Part shown: positions 1-5,521 of the stretch, piece after piece
Position numbering within the stretch: the first letter of the stretch is position 1
Layout: every line of letters starts with the position of its first letter
Origin: an uncultured Flavobacteriaceae bacterium
Lineage (GTDB): Bacteria > Bacteroidota > Bacteroidia > Flavobacteriales > Flavobacteriaceae
Length of the DNA: 5,521 bases
Direction: 5' to 3'
Assembly (NCBI GenBank): GCA_945788155.1
Contig: CALZKX010000365.1
Span: 1-5,521, forward strand
Position numbers and translations under genes: made by a program
Notes under the pieces: model-generated
What the model was told of the DNA's origin: nothing
Databases searched by the model: none
What the model saw: the letters and a program-made list of their open reading frames with translations, nothing else

Positions 1-156
1 AATTATTATCTAGGACGTTTTTATGAAGAAACAGGGGAACCAAAAAAAGCAATGCGTACTTATAAATCGGCTTATATTTTAGAGGAAATAGGAGGTTATA
101 CTAAAGATGACATGTTAGATAGAGCAGATGCTATAAAAAGAGATTTTGGGTACTAA
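1..156 (+). CDS. C-terminal fragment of an unidentified protein with a TPR-like tail
   Basis: The frame starting at base 1 is open for 51 codons and ends at TAA (154-156); the start lies outside the window. The visible residues begin NYYLGRFYEETGEPKKAMRT and end in KRDFGY. The spacing of small, aromatic and hydrophobic residues (YYLGRFYEETGEPKKAMRTY, then a second helix) resembles one tetratricopeptide-type helix pair followed by a charged helix, so this is probably a helical C-terminal extension. No catalytic motif is visible. In Flavobacteriaceae, from memory, the gene before radA is often an alpha/beta-hydrolase esterase with a TPR-like C-terminus, which would fit, but the hydrolase domain is not in view and this identity is an inference. 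It runs in the same direction as radA, and no terminator hairpin was seen after its stop. Confidence 0.7.
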   Translation, partial: NYYLGRFYEETGEPKKAMRTYKSAYILEEIGGYTKDDMLDRADAIKRDFGY

Positions 157-173
157 CAAAACAAATAAATTTG
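146..173 (+). promoter_or_regulatory. Candidate Bacteroidota-type promoter for radA
   Basis: TTG at 146-148 and TAAATTTG at 166-173 are separated by 17 bases. This matches the Bacteroidota sigma-ABfrA/RpoD consensus (TTG, 17-23 bases, TAnnTTTG) with no mismatch in the fixed bases. The predicted transcript start lies near 178-182, giving a leader of about 75 bases before the radA ATG. The upstream element overlaps the last codons of the preceding gene. The leader is AT-rich, and contains a small palindrome CTACGTAG (229-236) next to a purine run (235-241), which is too far from the ATG for a normal ribosome binding site. AAAAGG at 248-253 lies only 3 bases before the ATG, so initiation probably does not depend on a Shine-Dalgarno pairing, as is usual in this phylum. 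Confidence 0.5.
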
Positions 174-256
174 CTATTATGCAACAAAATATTTTAGAGA
201 CACATTAACTTTAAATTAATTAATCCCTCTACGTAGGAGAGATTTATAAAAGGCTT

Positions 257-1615
257 ATGGCTAAAGTAAAAACAACCTTTTTTTGTCAGAACTGTGGTTC
301 TCAATTTGCGAAATGGCAAGGACAATGCTCTGCATGTAAAGAGTGGAATACCATTGCCGAAGAAGTGATTCAAAAAGCAGAAAAAAGCGATTGGAAAACA
401 CCTTCTAATTTTTCAAAGCGTGTTTCAAAACCACTTTTGATTAATGAAATTGATGTGTCTCAAGAAGCACGCATGCAAACCAGTGATGCAGAATTTAATC
501 GTGTTCTTGGTAGTGGTATTGTTCCAGGATCATTAATGCTTTTAGGAGGCGAACCAGGAATAGGCAAAAGCACGTTGTTATTACAAATCGCCTTAAAACT
601 TCAATATAAAACACTGTATGTTTCTGGCGAAGAAAGCCAGAAACAAATTAAAATGCGCGCCGAACGTATTAATCCAAACAGCAGCAATTGCTATATTCTA
701 ACTGAGACTAAAACTCAAAATATATTCAAGCAAATAGAAGCCCTAGAGCCTGATATTGTCGTAATAGATTCTATTCAAACATTACATAGCGATTATATCG
801 AGTCGTCTCCAGGAAGTATTTCTCAAATAAAAGAATGCACAACTGAGCTTATAAAGTTTGCTAAGGAAACAGCAACTCCTGTTATTTTAATAGGCCATAT
901 CACAAAAGATGGAAATATAGCAGGACCAAAAATTTTGGAACACATGGTGGATACGGTTTTGCAATTTGAAGGCGATAGAAATCATGTGTTTAGAATTTTA
1001 AGAGCCAACAAAAACCGATTTGGTTCTACTAACGAACTTGGTATTTACGAAATGCAAGGTTCTGGATTGAGAGAAGTAAGTAATCCGAGTGAAATTCTAA
1101 TTTCCAAGAAAGACGAAGAATTGTCTGGAAATGCCATTGCTGCTACTCTTGAAGGCATGCGACCATTAATGATTGAGGTTCAAGCATTAGTTAGTACTGC
1201 TGTTTATGGAACGCCTCAACGCTCTGCAACAGGTTTTAATGCAAAACGCTTGAACATGCTTTTAGCTGTTCTGGAAAAACGCGCAGGTTTCCGTTTAGGT
1301 GCTAAAGATGTATTTTTAAATATTACTGGAGGTATTACGGTTGATGATCCAGCTATTGATTTGGCTGTCGTAGCAGCCATTTTATCATCAAATGAAGACG
1401 AAGCCCTGCAAAAAGATGTCTGTTTTGCAGCTGAGGTTGGATTATCTGGAGAAATTCGCCCTGTACAACGAGTGGAACAACGCATTTTAGAAGCCGAAAA
1501 GCTTGGTTTTTCAACCATTTTTGTGTCTAAGTACAATACCATTTCCTTAAAGAACACAACTATTAAAATCCAATTGATTTCTAAAATTGAGGATTTAGTG
1601 GAATTTATCGTTTAA
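257..1615 (+). CDS. radA: DNA repair protein RadA (Sms), complete
   Basis: RadA is a cytoplasmic hexameric RecA-like ATPase/helicase that helps process recombination intermediates and extend D-loops during RecA-dependent repair. The 452-residue length is normal for the family. In order: an N-terminal C4 zinc finger with C10, C13, C24 and C27, followed by the typical KEWNT; a RecA-type ATPase core with Walker A GEPGIGKST (98-106) and Walker B IVVIDS (167-172); the conserved GHITKDG segment (213-219); the RadA-specific KNRFG motif (252-256), which sets it apart from RecA; and a Lon-like C-terminal domain from about 290 to the end. In that domain the segment DPAIDLA (364-370) stands where Lon carries its catalytic serine, so the domain is a non-proteolytic scaffold, as usual for RadA. 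The ATG at 257 places the zinc finger at the standard distance from the N-terminus. It has its own candidate promoter, and 71 bases separate it from ileS. Nothing looks broken. Confidence 0.97.
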   Translation: MAKVKTTFFCQNCGSQFAKWQGQCSACKEWNTIAEEVIQKAEKSDWKTPSNFSKRVSKPLLINEIDVSQEARMQTSDAEFNRVLGSGIVPGSLMLLGGEPGIGKSTLLLQIALKLQYKTLYVSGEESQKQIKMRAERINPNSSNCYILTETKTQNIFKQIEALEPDIVVIDSIQTLHSDYIESSPGSISQIKECTTELIKFAKETATPVILIGHITKDGNIAGPKILEHMVDTVLQFEGDRNHVFRILRANKNRFGSTNELGIYEMQGSGLREVSNPSEILISKKDEELSGNAIAATLEGMRPLMIEVQALVSTAVYGTPQRSATGFNAKRLNMLLAVLEKRAGFRLGAKDVFLNITGGITVDDPAIDLAVVAAILSSNEDEALQKDVCFAAEVGLSGEIRPVQRVEQRILEAEKLGFSTIFVSKYNTISLKNTTIKIQLISKIEDLVEFIV

Positions 1616-1654
1616 AATACTCGAAATCAGACTATCATTTTTCTAAAAATTCCT

Positions 1655-1662
1655 TAATTTCG
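1655..1662 (+). promoter_or_regulatory. Weak candidate -7 box for the ileS operon
   Basis: TAATTTCG matches the Bacteroidota -7 consensus TAnnTTTG with one mismatch (C for the third T), and is followed by the GCAG-type sequence often seen after such boxes. It lies 24 bases before the ileS ATG, so transcription would start near 1667-1669 and leave a leader of about 20 bases. I see no TTG element at the expected distance upstream, which lowers confidence. The 71-base spacer contains no terminator-like hairpin after radA, so read-through from radA is also possible. AGGA (1679-1682) lies 4 bases before the ATG and is at best a weak ribosome binding site. Confidence 0.35.
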
Positions 1663-1686
1663 CAGCTCGAAATGAAATAGGATAAT

Positions 1687-4600
1687 ATGAGTGCTAAATT
1701 TCCTGAATATAAAGGACTTGACTTACCAAAAGTAGCCGAAGAAATTCTAAACTATTGGCAAGAAAACAATGTGTTTGAAAAAAGCGTCACTACTCGTGAA
1801 GGAAACAAACCTTATGTGTTTTTTGAAGGACCCCCTTCAGCAAATGGATTGCCAGGAGTACATCATGTATTAGCGAGAGCTATTAAAGATATTTTCCCAC
1901 GCTATAAAACCATGAAAGGTTACCAAGTAAAGCGTAAAGCTGGTTGGGATACGCATGGTTTACCTATTGAACTGGGTGTTGAAAAAGAACTAGGTATCAC
2001 TAAAGAAGATATTGGTAAAACCATTTCTGTTGAAGATTACAATGCAGCTTGCCGAAAAGCCGTCATGCGATATACTGATGTTTGGAATGACCTCACTCAA
2101 AAAATGGGTTATTGGGTTGATATGGACGACCCTTATGTGACCTACGAACCAAAATACATGGAGTCTGTTTGGTGGTTACTCAAACAAATTTACAATAAGA
2201 ATTTACTATATAAAGGTTATACAATTCAACCGTATTCACCAAAAGCTGGAACTGGTTTAAGCTCGCATGAGTTAAATCAACCAGGAACTTATCAAGATGT
2301 GACTGATACCACTGTTGTTGCTCAGTTTAAAGTAAGCCCATCCCAAACCCTTCCCAAAGGGAAGGACTTTTTAAACTCCCTCCTTGAGGAGGGATTAAGG
2401 GAGGTGTATTTTCTTGCTTGGACAACAACACCTTGGACCTTGCCAAGTAATACAGCGTTAACCGTTGGACCAAAAATCGATTATGTTTTGGTGGCAACAT
2501 TCAATCAATATACGTTTGAAAAGATATATGTTGTATTGGCTAAAAAGTTAGTGAATCATCAATTTTCAGGAAAGTTCAATCAAGTTGAAAATATTGAGGG
2601 ATTGTCATCATATAAACCCAATGACAAAAAGATTCCTTATTTAATTTTAGCCGAATGTAAGGGAAAAGACTTAGTAGGAATCACTTACGAGCAACTGTTA
2701 CCTTATGCGTTGCCAAACGACAATCCTGAAAACGCATTTCGCGTGATTTCTGGAGATTTTGTAACGACTGAAGATGGTACAGGAATCGTGCATACAGCAC
2801 CAACCTTTGGAGCCGATGATGCTATGGTTGCAAAACAAGCAACGCCAGAAGTACCACCAATGTTAGTAAAAGATGAGAATGACAATTTGGTGCCACTTGT
2901 AGATTTACAAGGTCGCTTTAGACCAGAACTTAACGAATTTGCAGGCAAATATGTCAAAAACGAATATTATAACGATGGTGAGGCACCAGAACGTTCGGTT
3001 GATGTAGAACTTGCTATCAAACTAAAAGAAGAAAACAAAGCCTTTAAGGTTGAAAAATATAAACACAGTTACCCAAACTGTTGGCGAACCGATAAGCCAA
3101 TTTTGTATTACCCTTTAGATTCATGGTTCATTAAGGTTACAGATGTTAAGGACAGAATGTTCGAGTTGAACGAAACCATCAATTGGAAACCAAAATCTAC
3201 TGGAACAGGTCGTTTTGGGAACTGGTTAGCTAATGCAAACGACTGGAACTTATCACGTTCACGTTATTGGGGAATTCCTTTACCAATTTGGAGAACTGAA
3301 GATGGTAAGGAAGAAATTTGTATTGGTTCAGTAGAAGAATTAAAAGCTGAAATGGAACGAGCCGTTCAGGCAGGCTTGATGAAGGCCGATATCTTCCAAA
3401 GCTTTGAAGTTGGAAACAATTCAGAAGAAAATTATGCAACAATCGATTTACATAAAAACATAGTCGATGAAATTGTGCTAGTATCACATTTAGGGCAACC
3501 AATGAAACGCGAAGCCGATTTAATTGATGTATGGTTCGATTCTGGCTCTATGCCGTATGCACAATGGCATTATCCATTCGAAAACAAAGAGAAGATAGAC
3601 CAAAACAAATCTTTCCCAGCCGATTTTATTGCCGAAGGTGTTGACCAAACAAGAGGTTGGTTTTATACACTTCATGCTATTGCAACCATGGTTTTCGATT
3701 CGGTTGCTTATAAAAATGTAGTGTCTAATGGTTTGGTGCTTGACAAAAATGGACAAAAAATGTCCAAACGCCTTGGAAATGCTGTTGACCCATTTGAAAC
3801 TTTATCAACTTATGGAGCAGATGCGACGCGTTGGTACATGATTATGAATGCCAATCCTTGGGATAATTTAAAGTTTGATAGCGATGGCATAGAAGAAGTA
3901 AAACGCAAGTTTTTTGGAACTCTTTATAACACGTATTCTTTTTTCACATTATATACAAATCTGGATAACTTTAGTTATGCTGAAGCAGATATTCCGTTAG
4001 AAGAACGACCAGAAATTGACCGTTGGATTTTATCAGAACTACACACATTAATCCAAAAGGTAGATGCGTATTATGCAGATTATGAGCCAACAAAGGCAGC
4101 CAGAGCAATTTCAGATTTTACGCAAGATTATGTAAGCAACTGGTTTGTACGTTTAAGTAGAAGGCGCTTTTGGAAAGGTGATTACCAACAAGATAAAATT
4201 TCGGCGTATCAAACATTATATACATGTATGGTAACTATTGCAAAGTTAGGAGCACCAATTGCACCTTTCTTTATGGATAAATTATATTTAGATTTAAATT
4301 CAGTTAGCAAAAAGGAAACTTTTGAGAGTGTACATTTAGCTGAATTTCCAAAATTCGACGACTCTTTTATTGATAAGTCACTGGAACGTAAAATGGAAGC
4401 AGCTCAAACAATATCATCGTTGGTTTTATCGTTACGTGCTAAAGAAAAGATTAAAGTACGTCAGCCACTGCAAAAAATAATGATTCCTATTAGTAGTGAA
4501 ACTCAAAAACAGGAAATACTAGCGGTTGCTAATTTGATAAAATCGGAAGTAAATGTAAAGGAGGTTGAGGTTTTAGAAGACGCTTCAGACATCTTAGTAA

Positions 4601-5118
4601 AGCAGATTAAGCCAAACTTTAAAGTGCTAGGACCACGCTTTGGAAAAGACATGAAGGCTGTGGCTCAAGTAGTTAATAACTTTACAGCAAACGATATTAA
4701 AAATATCGAGCAAAACGGTATTTTTGACGTCGAAATTAACGGAAAAAACGTTACATTAGAAAAGTCTGATGTTGAGATAACATCACAAGATATTGAAGGA
4801 TGGCTTGTAGCGAGCTCTGGAGCCTTAACAGTAGCTTTAGATGTAACATTAACAGACGATTTAAAGAAAGAAGGTATTGCAAGGGAATTGGTAAATCGAA
4901 TTCAAAATTTACGTAAGGATTCTGGTTTTGAGCTCACAGATAGAATTGCAGTACAATTTCAAAAGGACGAACAAATTACTAACGCAATAAATAAAAACTT
5001 AGAGTATATAAAAACCGAGACATTAACTGATGAATTGGAAATTTTAGAAAACTTAAATAATGGTATAGAAATTGCTTTCGATGATGTAAATACCAAATTA
5101 TTTATTCAAAAAATTTAA
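1687..5118 (+). CDS. ileS: Isoleucyl-tRNA synthetase, type 2 (eukaryote-like), complete
   Basis: This class I synthetase charges tRNA-Ile with isoleucine in the cytoplasm and hydrolyses mischarged valine. At 1143 residues it is longer than the type 1 E. coli enzyme (about 940), as type 2 enzymes are. In order: catalytic Rossmann fold beginning FFEGPPSANGLPGVHHVLAR (45-64), where GVHH (57-60) replaces HIGH; GWDTHGLPIE (86-95); the CP1 editing domain with the threonine-rich TTTPWTLPSNTAL (246-258) and GTGIVHTAP...DD (364-378), carrying the editing aspartate, so editing should be intact; WFDSGS (616-621); the second signature KMSKR (691-695); the anticodon-binding domain from about 779, with NWFVRLSRRRFW (818-829), typical of type 2; then a C-terminal domain without the cysteine cluster of type 1 enzymes. 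The usual type 2 zinc ribbon also appears lost (C465 kept, T468 in place of the second cysteine, RTEDG at 536-540). Residues 217-240 are encoded by a palindromic repeat. The DksA-like gene follows after 5 bases. Confidence 0.97.
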   Translation: MSAKFPEYKGLDLPKVAEEILNYWQENNVFEKSVTTREGNKPYVFFEGPPSANGLPGVHHVLARAIKDIFPRYKTMKGYQVKRKAGWDTHGLPIELGVEKELGITKEDIGKTISVEDYNAACRKAVMRYTDVWNDLTQKMGYWVDMDDPYVTYEPKYMESVWWLLKQIYNKNLLYKGYTIQPYSPKAGTGLSSHELNQPGTYQDVTDTTVVAQFKVSPSQTLPKGKDFLNSLLEEGLREVYFLAWTTTPWTLPSNTALTVGPKIDYVLVATFNQYTFEKIYVVLAKKLVNHQFSGKFNQVENIEGLSSYKPNDKKIPYLILAECKGKDLVGITYEQLLPYALPNDNPENAFRVISGDFVTTEDGTGIVHTAPTFGADDAMVAKQATPEVPPMLVKDENDNLVPLVDLQGRFRPELNEFAGKYVKNEYYNDGEAPERSVDVELAIKLKEENKAFKVEKYKHSYPNCWRTDKPILYYPLDSWFIKVTDVKDRMFELNETINWKPKSTGTGRFGNWLANANDWNLSRSRYWGIPLPIWRTEDGKEEICIGSVEELKAEMERAVQAGLMKADIFQSFEVGNNSEENYATIDLHKNIVDEIVLVSHLGQPMKREADLIDVWFDSGSMPYAQWHYPFENKEKIDQNKSFPADFIAEGVDQTRGWFYTLHAIATMVFDSVAYKNVVSNGLVLDKNGQKMSKRLGNAVDPFETLSTYGADATRWYMIMNANPWDNLKFDSDGIEEVKRKFFGTLYNTYSFFTLYTNLDNFSYAEADIPLEERPEIDRWILSELHTLIQKVDAYYADYEPTKAARAISDFTQDYVSNWFVRLSRRRFWKGDYQQDKISAYQTLYTCMVTIAKLGAPIAPFFMDKLYLDLNSVSKKETFESVHLAEFPKFDDSFIDKSLERKMEAAQTISSLVLSLRAKEKIKVRQPLQKIMIPISSETQKQEILAVANLIKSEVNVKEVEVLEDASDILVKQIKPNFKVLGPRFGKDMKAVAQVVNNFTANDIKNIEQNGIFDVEINGKNVTLEKSDVEITSQDIEGWLVASSGALTVALDVTLTDDLKKEGIARELVNRIQNLRKDSGFELTDRIAVQFQKDEQITNAINKNLEYIKTETLTDELEILENLNNGIEIAFDDVNTKLFIQKI
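2337..2406. repeat. In-frame palindromic repeat element inside ileS
   Basis: Two perfect hairpins lie side by side. The first is CCTTCCC / GGGAAGG (2349-2355 with 2359-2365, loop AAA). The second is TCCCTCCT / AGGAGGGA (2377-2384 with 2387-2394, loop TG). The outer parts, CCCATCCCAAACCC (2337-2350) and GGGATTAAGGGAGG (2391-2404), are also roughly complementary, so the whole segment is one large imperfect palindrome containing two smaller ones. I count 36 G/C in 70 bases, clearly above the surrounding gene. Codons that are scarce elsewhere in ileS cluster here (CCC, GGG, AGG, CTC, TCC, GAG). It encodes roughly residues 217-240, a polar stretch between the first CP1 strands and the conserved threonine-rich editing motif. 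It resembles the small palindromic repeats scattered between genes in many Bacteroidota; the assignment to such a family is inference, since copies elsewhere in the genome cannot be seen. Confidence 0.7.
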
Positions 5119-5123
5119 AAATT

Positions 5124-5504
5124 ATGGCAGCAGGAAATACAGTAAGATATTCTGATAAGGATTTAGCAGAATTCAAAAAGTTGATTCAAGAAAAAATTGA
5201 TAAAGCACAACACGATTTAGAACTCATAAAAAGCGCCTACATGAACGATCATAATAATGGCACAGACGACACGTCTCCTACGTTTAAAGCGTTTGATGAA
5301 GGAAGCGCTGTTATGAGCAAAGAGTCTAATTCTGCTTTAGCAATTAGACAAGAAAAATTTATCCGTGATTTAAAAAACGCCTTGATTCGAATTGAGAATA
5401 AAACCTATGGTGTATGTCGTGTAACAGGAAAGTTAATCAATAAAAAACGATTAGAACTTGTGCCACATGCTACTTTAAGCATAGAGGCTAAAAACATGCA
5501 ATAA
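5124..5504 (+). CDS. DksA/TraR-family RNA polymerase-binding protein with degenerate zinc finger
   Basis: DksA-family proteins enter the RNA polymerase secondary channel and, with ppGpp, retune transcription when charged tRNA runs short. The 126-residue protein has two long charged helices (about 10-40 and 58-93) expected to form the DksA coiled coil, then the zinc-finger region YGVCRVTGKLI (95-105) and RLELVPHATLSIEAK (109-123). The finger fold is recognisable, but of the four zinc cysteines only C98 remains; the others appear as T101, S119 and A122. Aligning by hand to E. coli DksA from memory, D58 falls on the key coiled-coil tip aspartate D74, while D71 and A76 become K55 and G60. Such zinc-free variants are known (Pseudomonas DksA2 type), and this form seems usual in Flavobacteriaceae, so I do not regard the gene as decaying. 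The ATG lies 5 bases after the ileS stop, with no Shine-Dalgarno, indicating cotranscription and perhaps translational coupling. Whether it truly acts as DksA is unproven. Confidence 0.9.
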   Translation: MAAGNTVRYSDKDLAEFKKLIQEKIDKAQHDLELIKSAYMNDHNNGTDDTSPTFKAFDEGSAVMSKESNSALAIRQEKFIRDLKNALIRIENKTYGVCRVTGKLINKKRLELVPHATLSIEAKNMQ

Positions 5505-5521
5505 AATTCCTGAGAAAGCAG

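Noticed and set aside
225..241. Palindrome CTACGTAG next to the purine run AGGAGAG in the radA leader
   Set aside because: The palindrome has no loop for an RNA hairpin; the only possible stem (CTCT with AGAG) is 4 base pairs. The purine run is 15 bases from the ATG. No known operator is recognised, so it is not called as a site.
1216..1557. Open frame of 113 codons on the minus strand inside radA
   Set aside because: It lies wholly within the well-conserved Lon-like part of radA, has low-complexity Ser/Lys/Ala-rich content and no recognisable motif; it is a shadow of the coding strand.
1620..1673. Direct repeat CTCGAAAT at 1620-1627 and 1666-1673 flanking the ileS promoter region
   Set aside because: Only 8 bases, no further similarity around it and no mobile element between the copies; probably chance.
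2349..2372. Hairpin CCTTCCC-AAA-GGGAAGG followed by a run of five T, resembling an intrinsic terminator
   Set aside because: The stem is only 7 base pairs, two bases separate it from the T run, and it lies within an actively translated essential gene whose conserved motifs continue downstream. It is better explained as one half of the palindromic repeat, though some attenuation cannot be excluded.
2703..3756. Three minus-strand open frames (84, 90 and 78 codons) inside ileS
   Set aside because: Each is antisense to conserved IleS domains, without promoter or family resemblance; all are shadows.
5505..5521. Possible start of lspA after the DksA-like gene
   Set aside because: Gene order in related bacteria suggests it, but the 17 remaining bases contain no start codon or coding evidence.

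Overview
The window reads as an ordinary core-genome stretch from a low-GC member of the Bacteroidota, most likely a Flavobacteriaceae (marine or soil type). The reasons are an AT-rich coding style, absence of good Shine-Dalgarno sites, promoter-like boxes of the Bacteroidota type (TAnnTTTG), and the character of the proteins: an eukaryote-like (type 2) isoleucyl-tRNA synthetase and a short DksA-like protein with a degenerate zinc finger. The genus cannot be fixed from sequence alone. All genes are on the + strand.

Layout: (1) 1-156 is the C-terminal end of a gene that starts outside the window; it looks like a TPR-type helical tail. (2) 157-256 is a 100-base intergenic region with a good candidate promoter for radA. 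(3) 257-1615 is a complete radA, encoding the DNA repair/recombination ATPase. (4) 1616-1686 is a short spacer with a weaker promoter candidate for ileS. (5) 1687-5118 is a complete ileS of 1143 codons. (6) 5124-5504 is a complete DksA/TraR-family gene of 126 codons, starting 5 bases after the ileS stop and almost certainly cotranscribed with it. The last 17 bases hold no start codon; from family knowledge lspA (signal peptidase II) would be the expected next gene, but it is not visible here.

Functionally, radA is a stand-alone repair gene. ileS and the DksA-like gene form a translation/stringent-control pair: one charges tRNA-Ile, the other belongs to a family that acts on RNA polymerase together with ppGpp when charging fails.

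Two points in ileS deserve attention. First, a GC-richer, strongly palindromic segment of about 70 bases (2337-2406) sits in frame near the start of the editing (CP1) domain and looks like a mobile palindromic repeat translated as part of the enzyme. Second, the class I signature motif HIGH is replaced by GVHH (residues 57-60), the swapped form associated with very high mupirocin resistance in some type 2 isoleucyl-tRNA synthetases. No wholly new system was found; no RNA genes, CRISPR arrays, insertion sequences or phage genes were seen.
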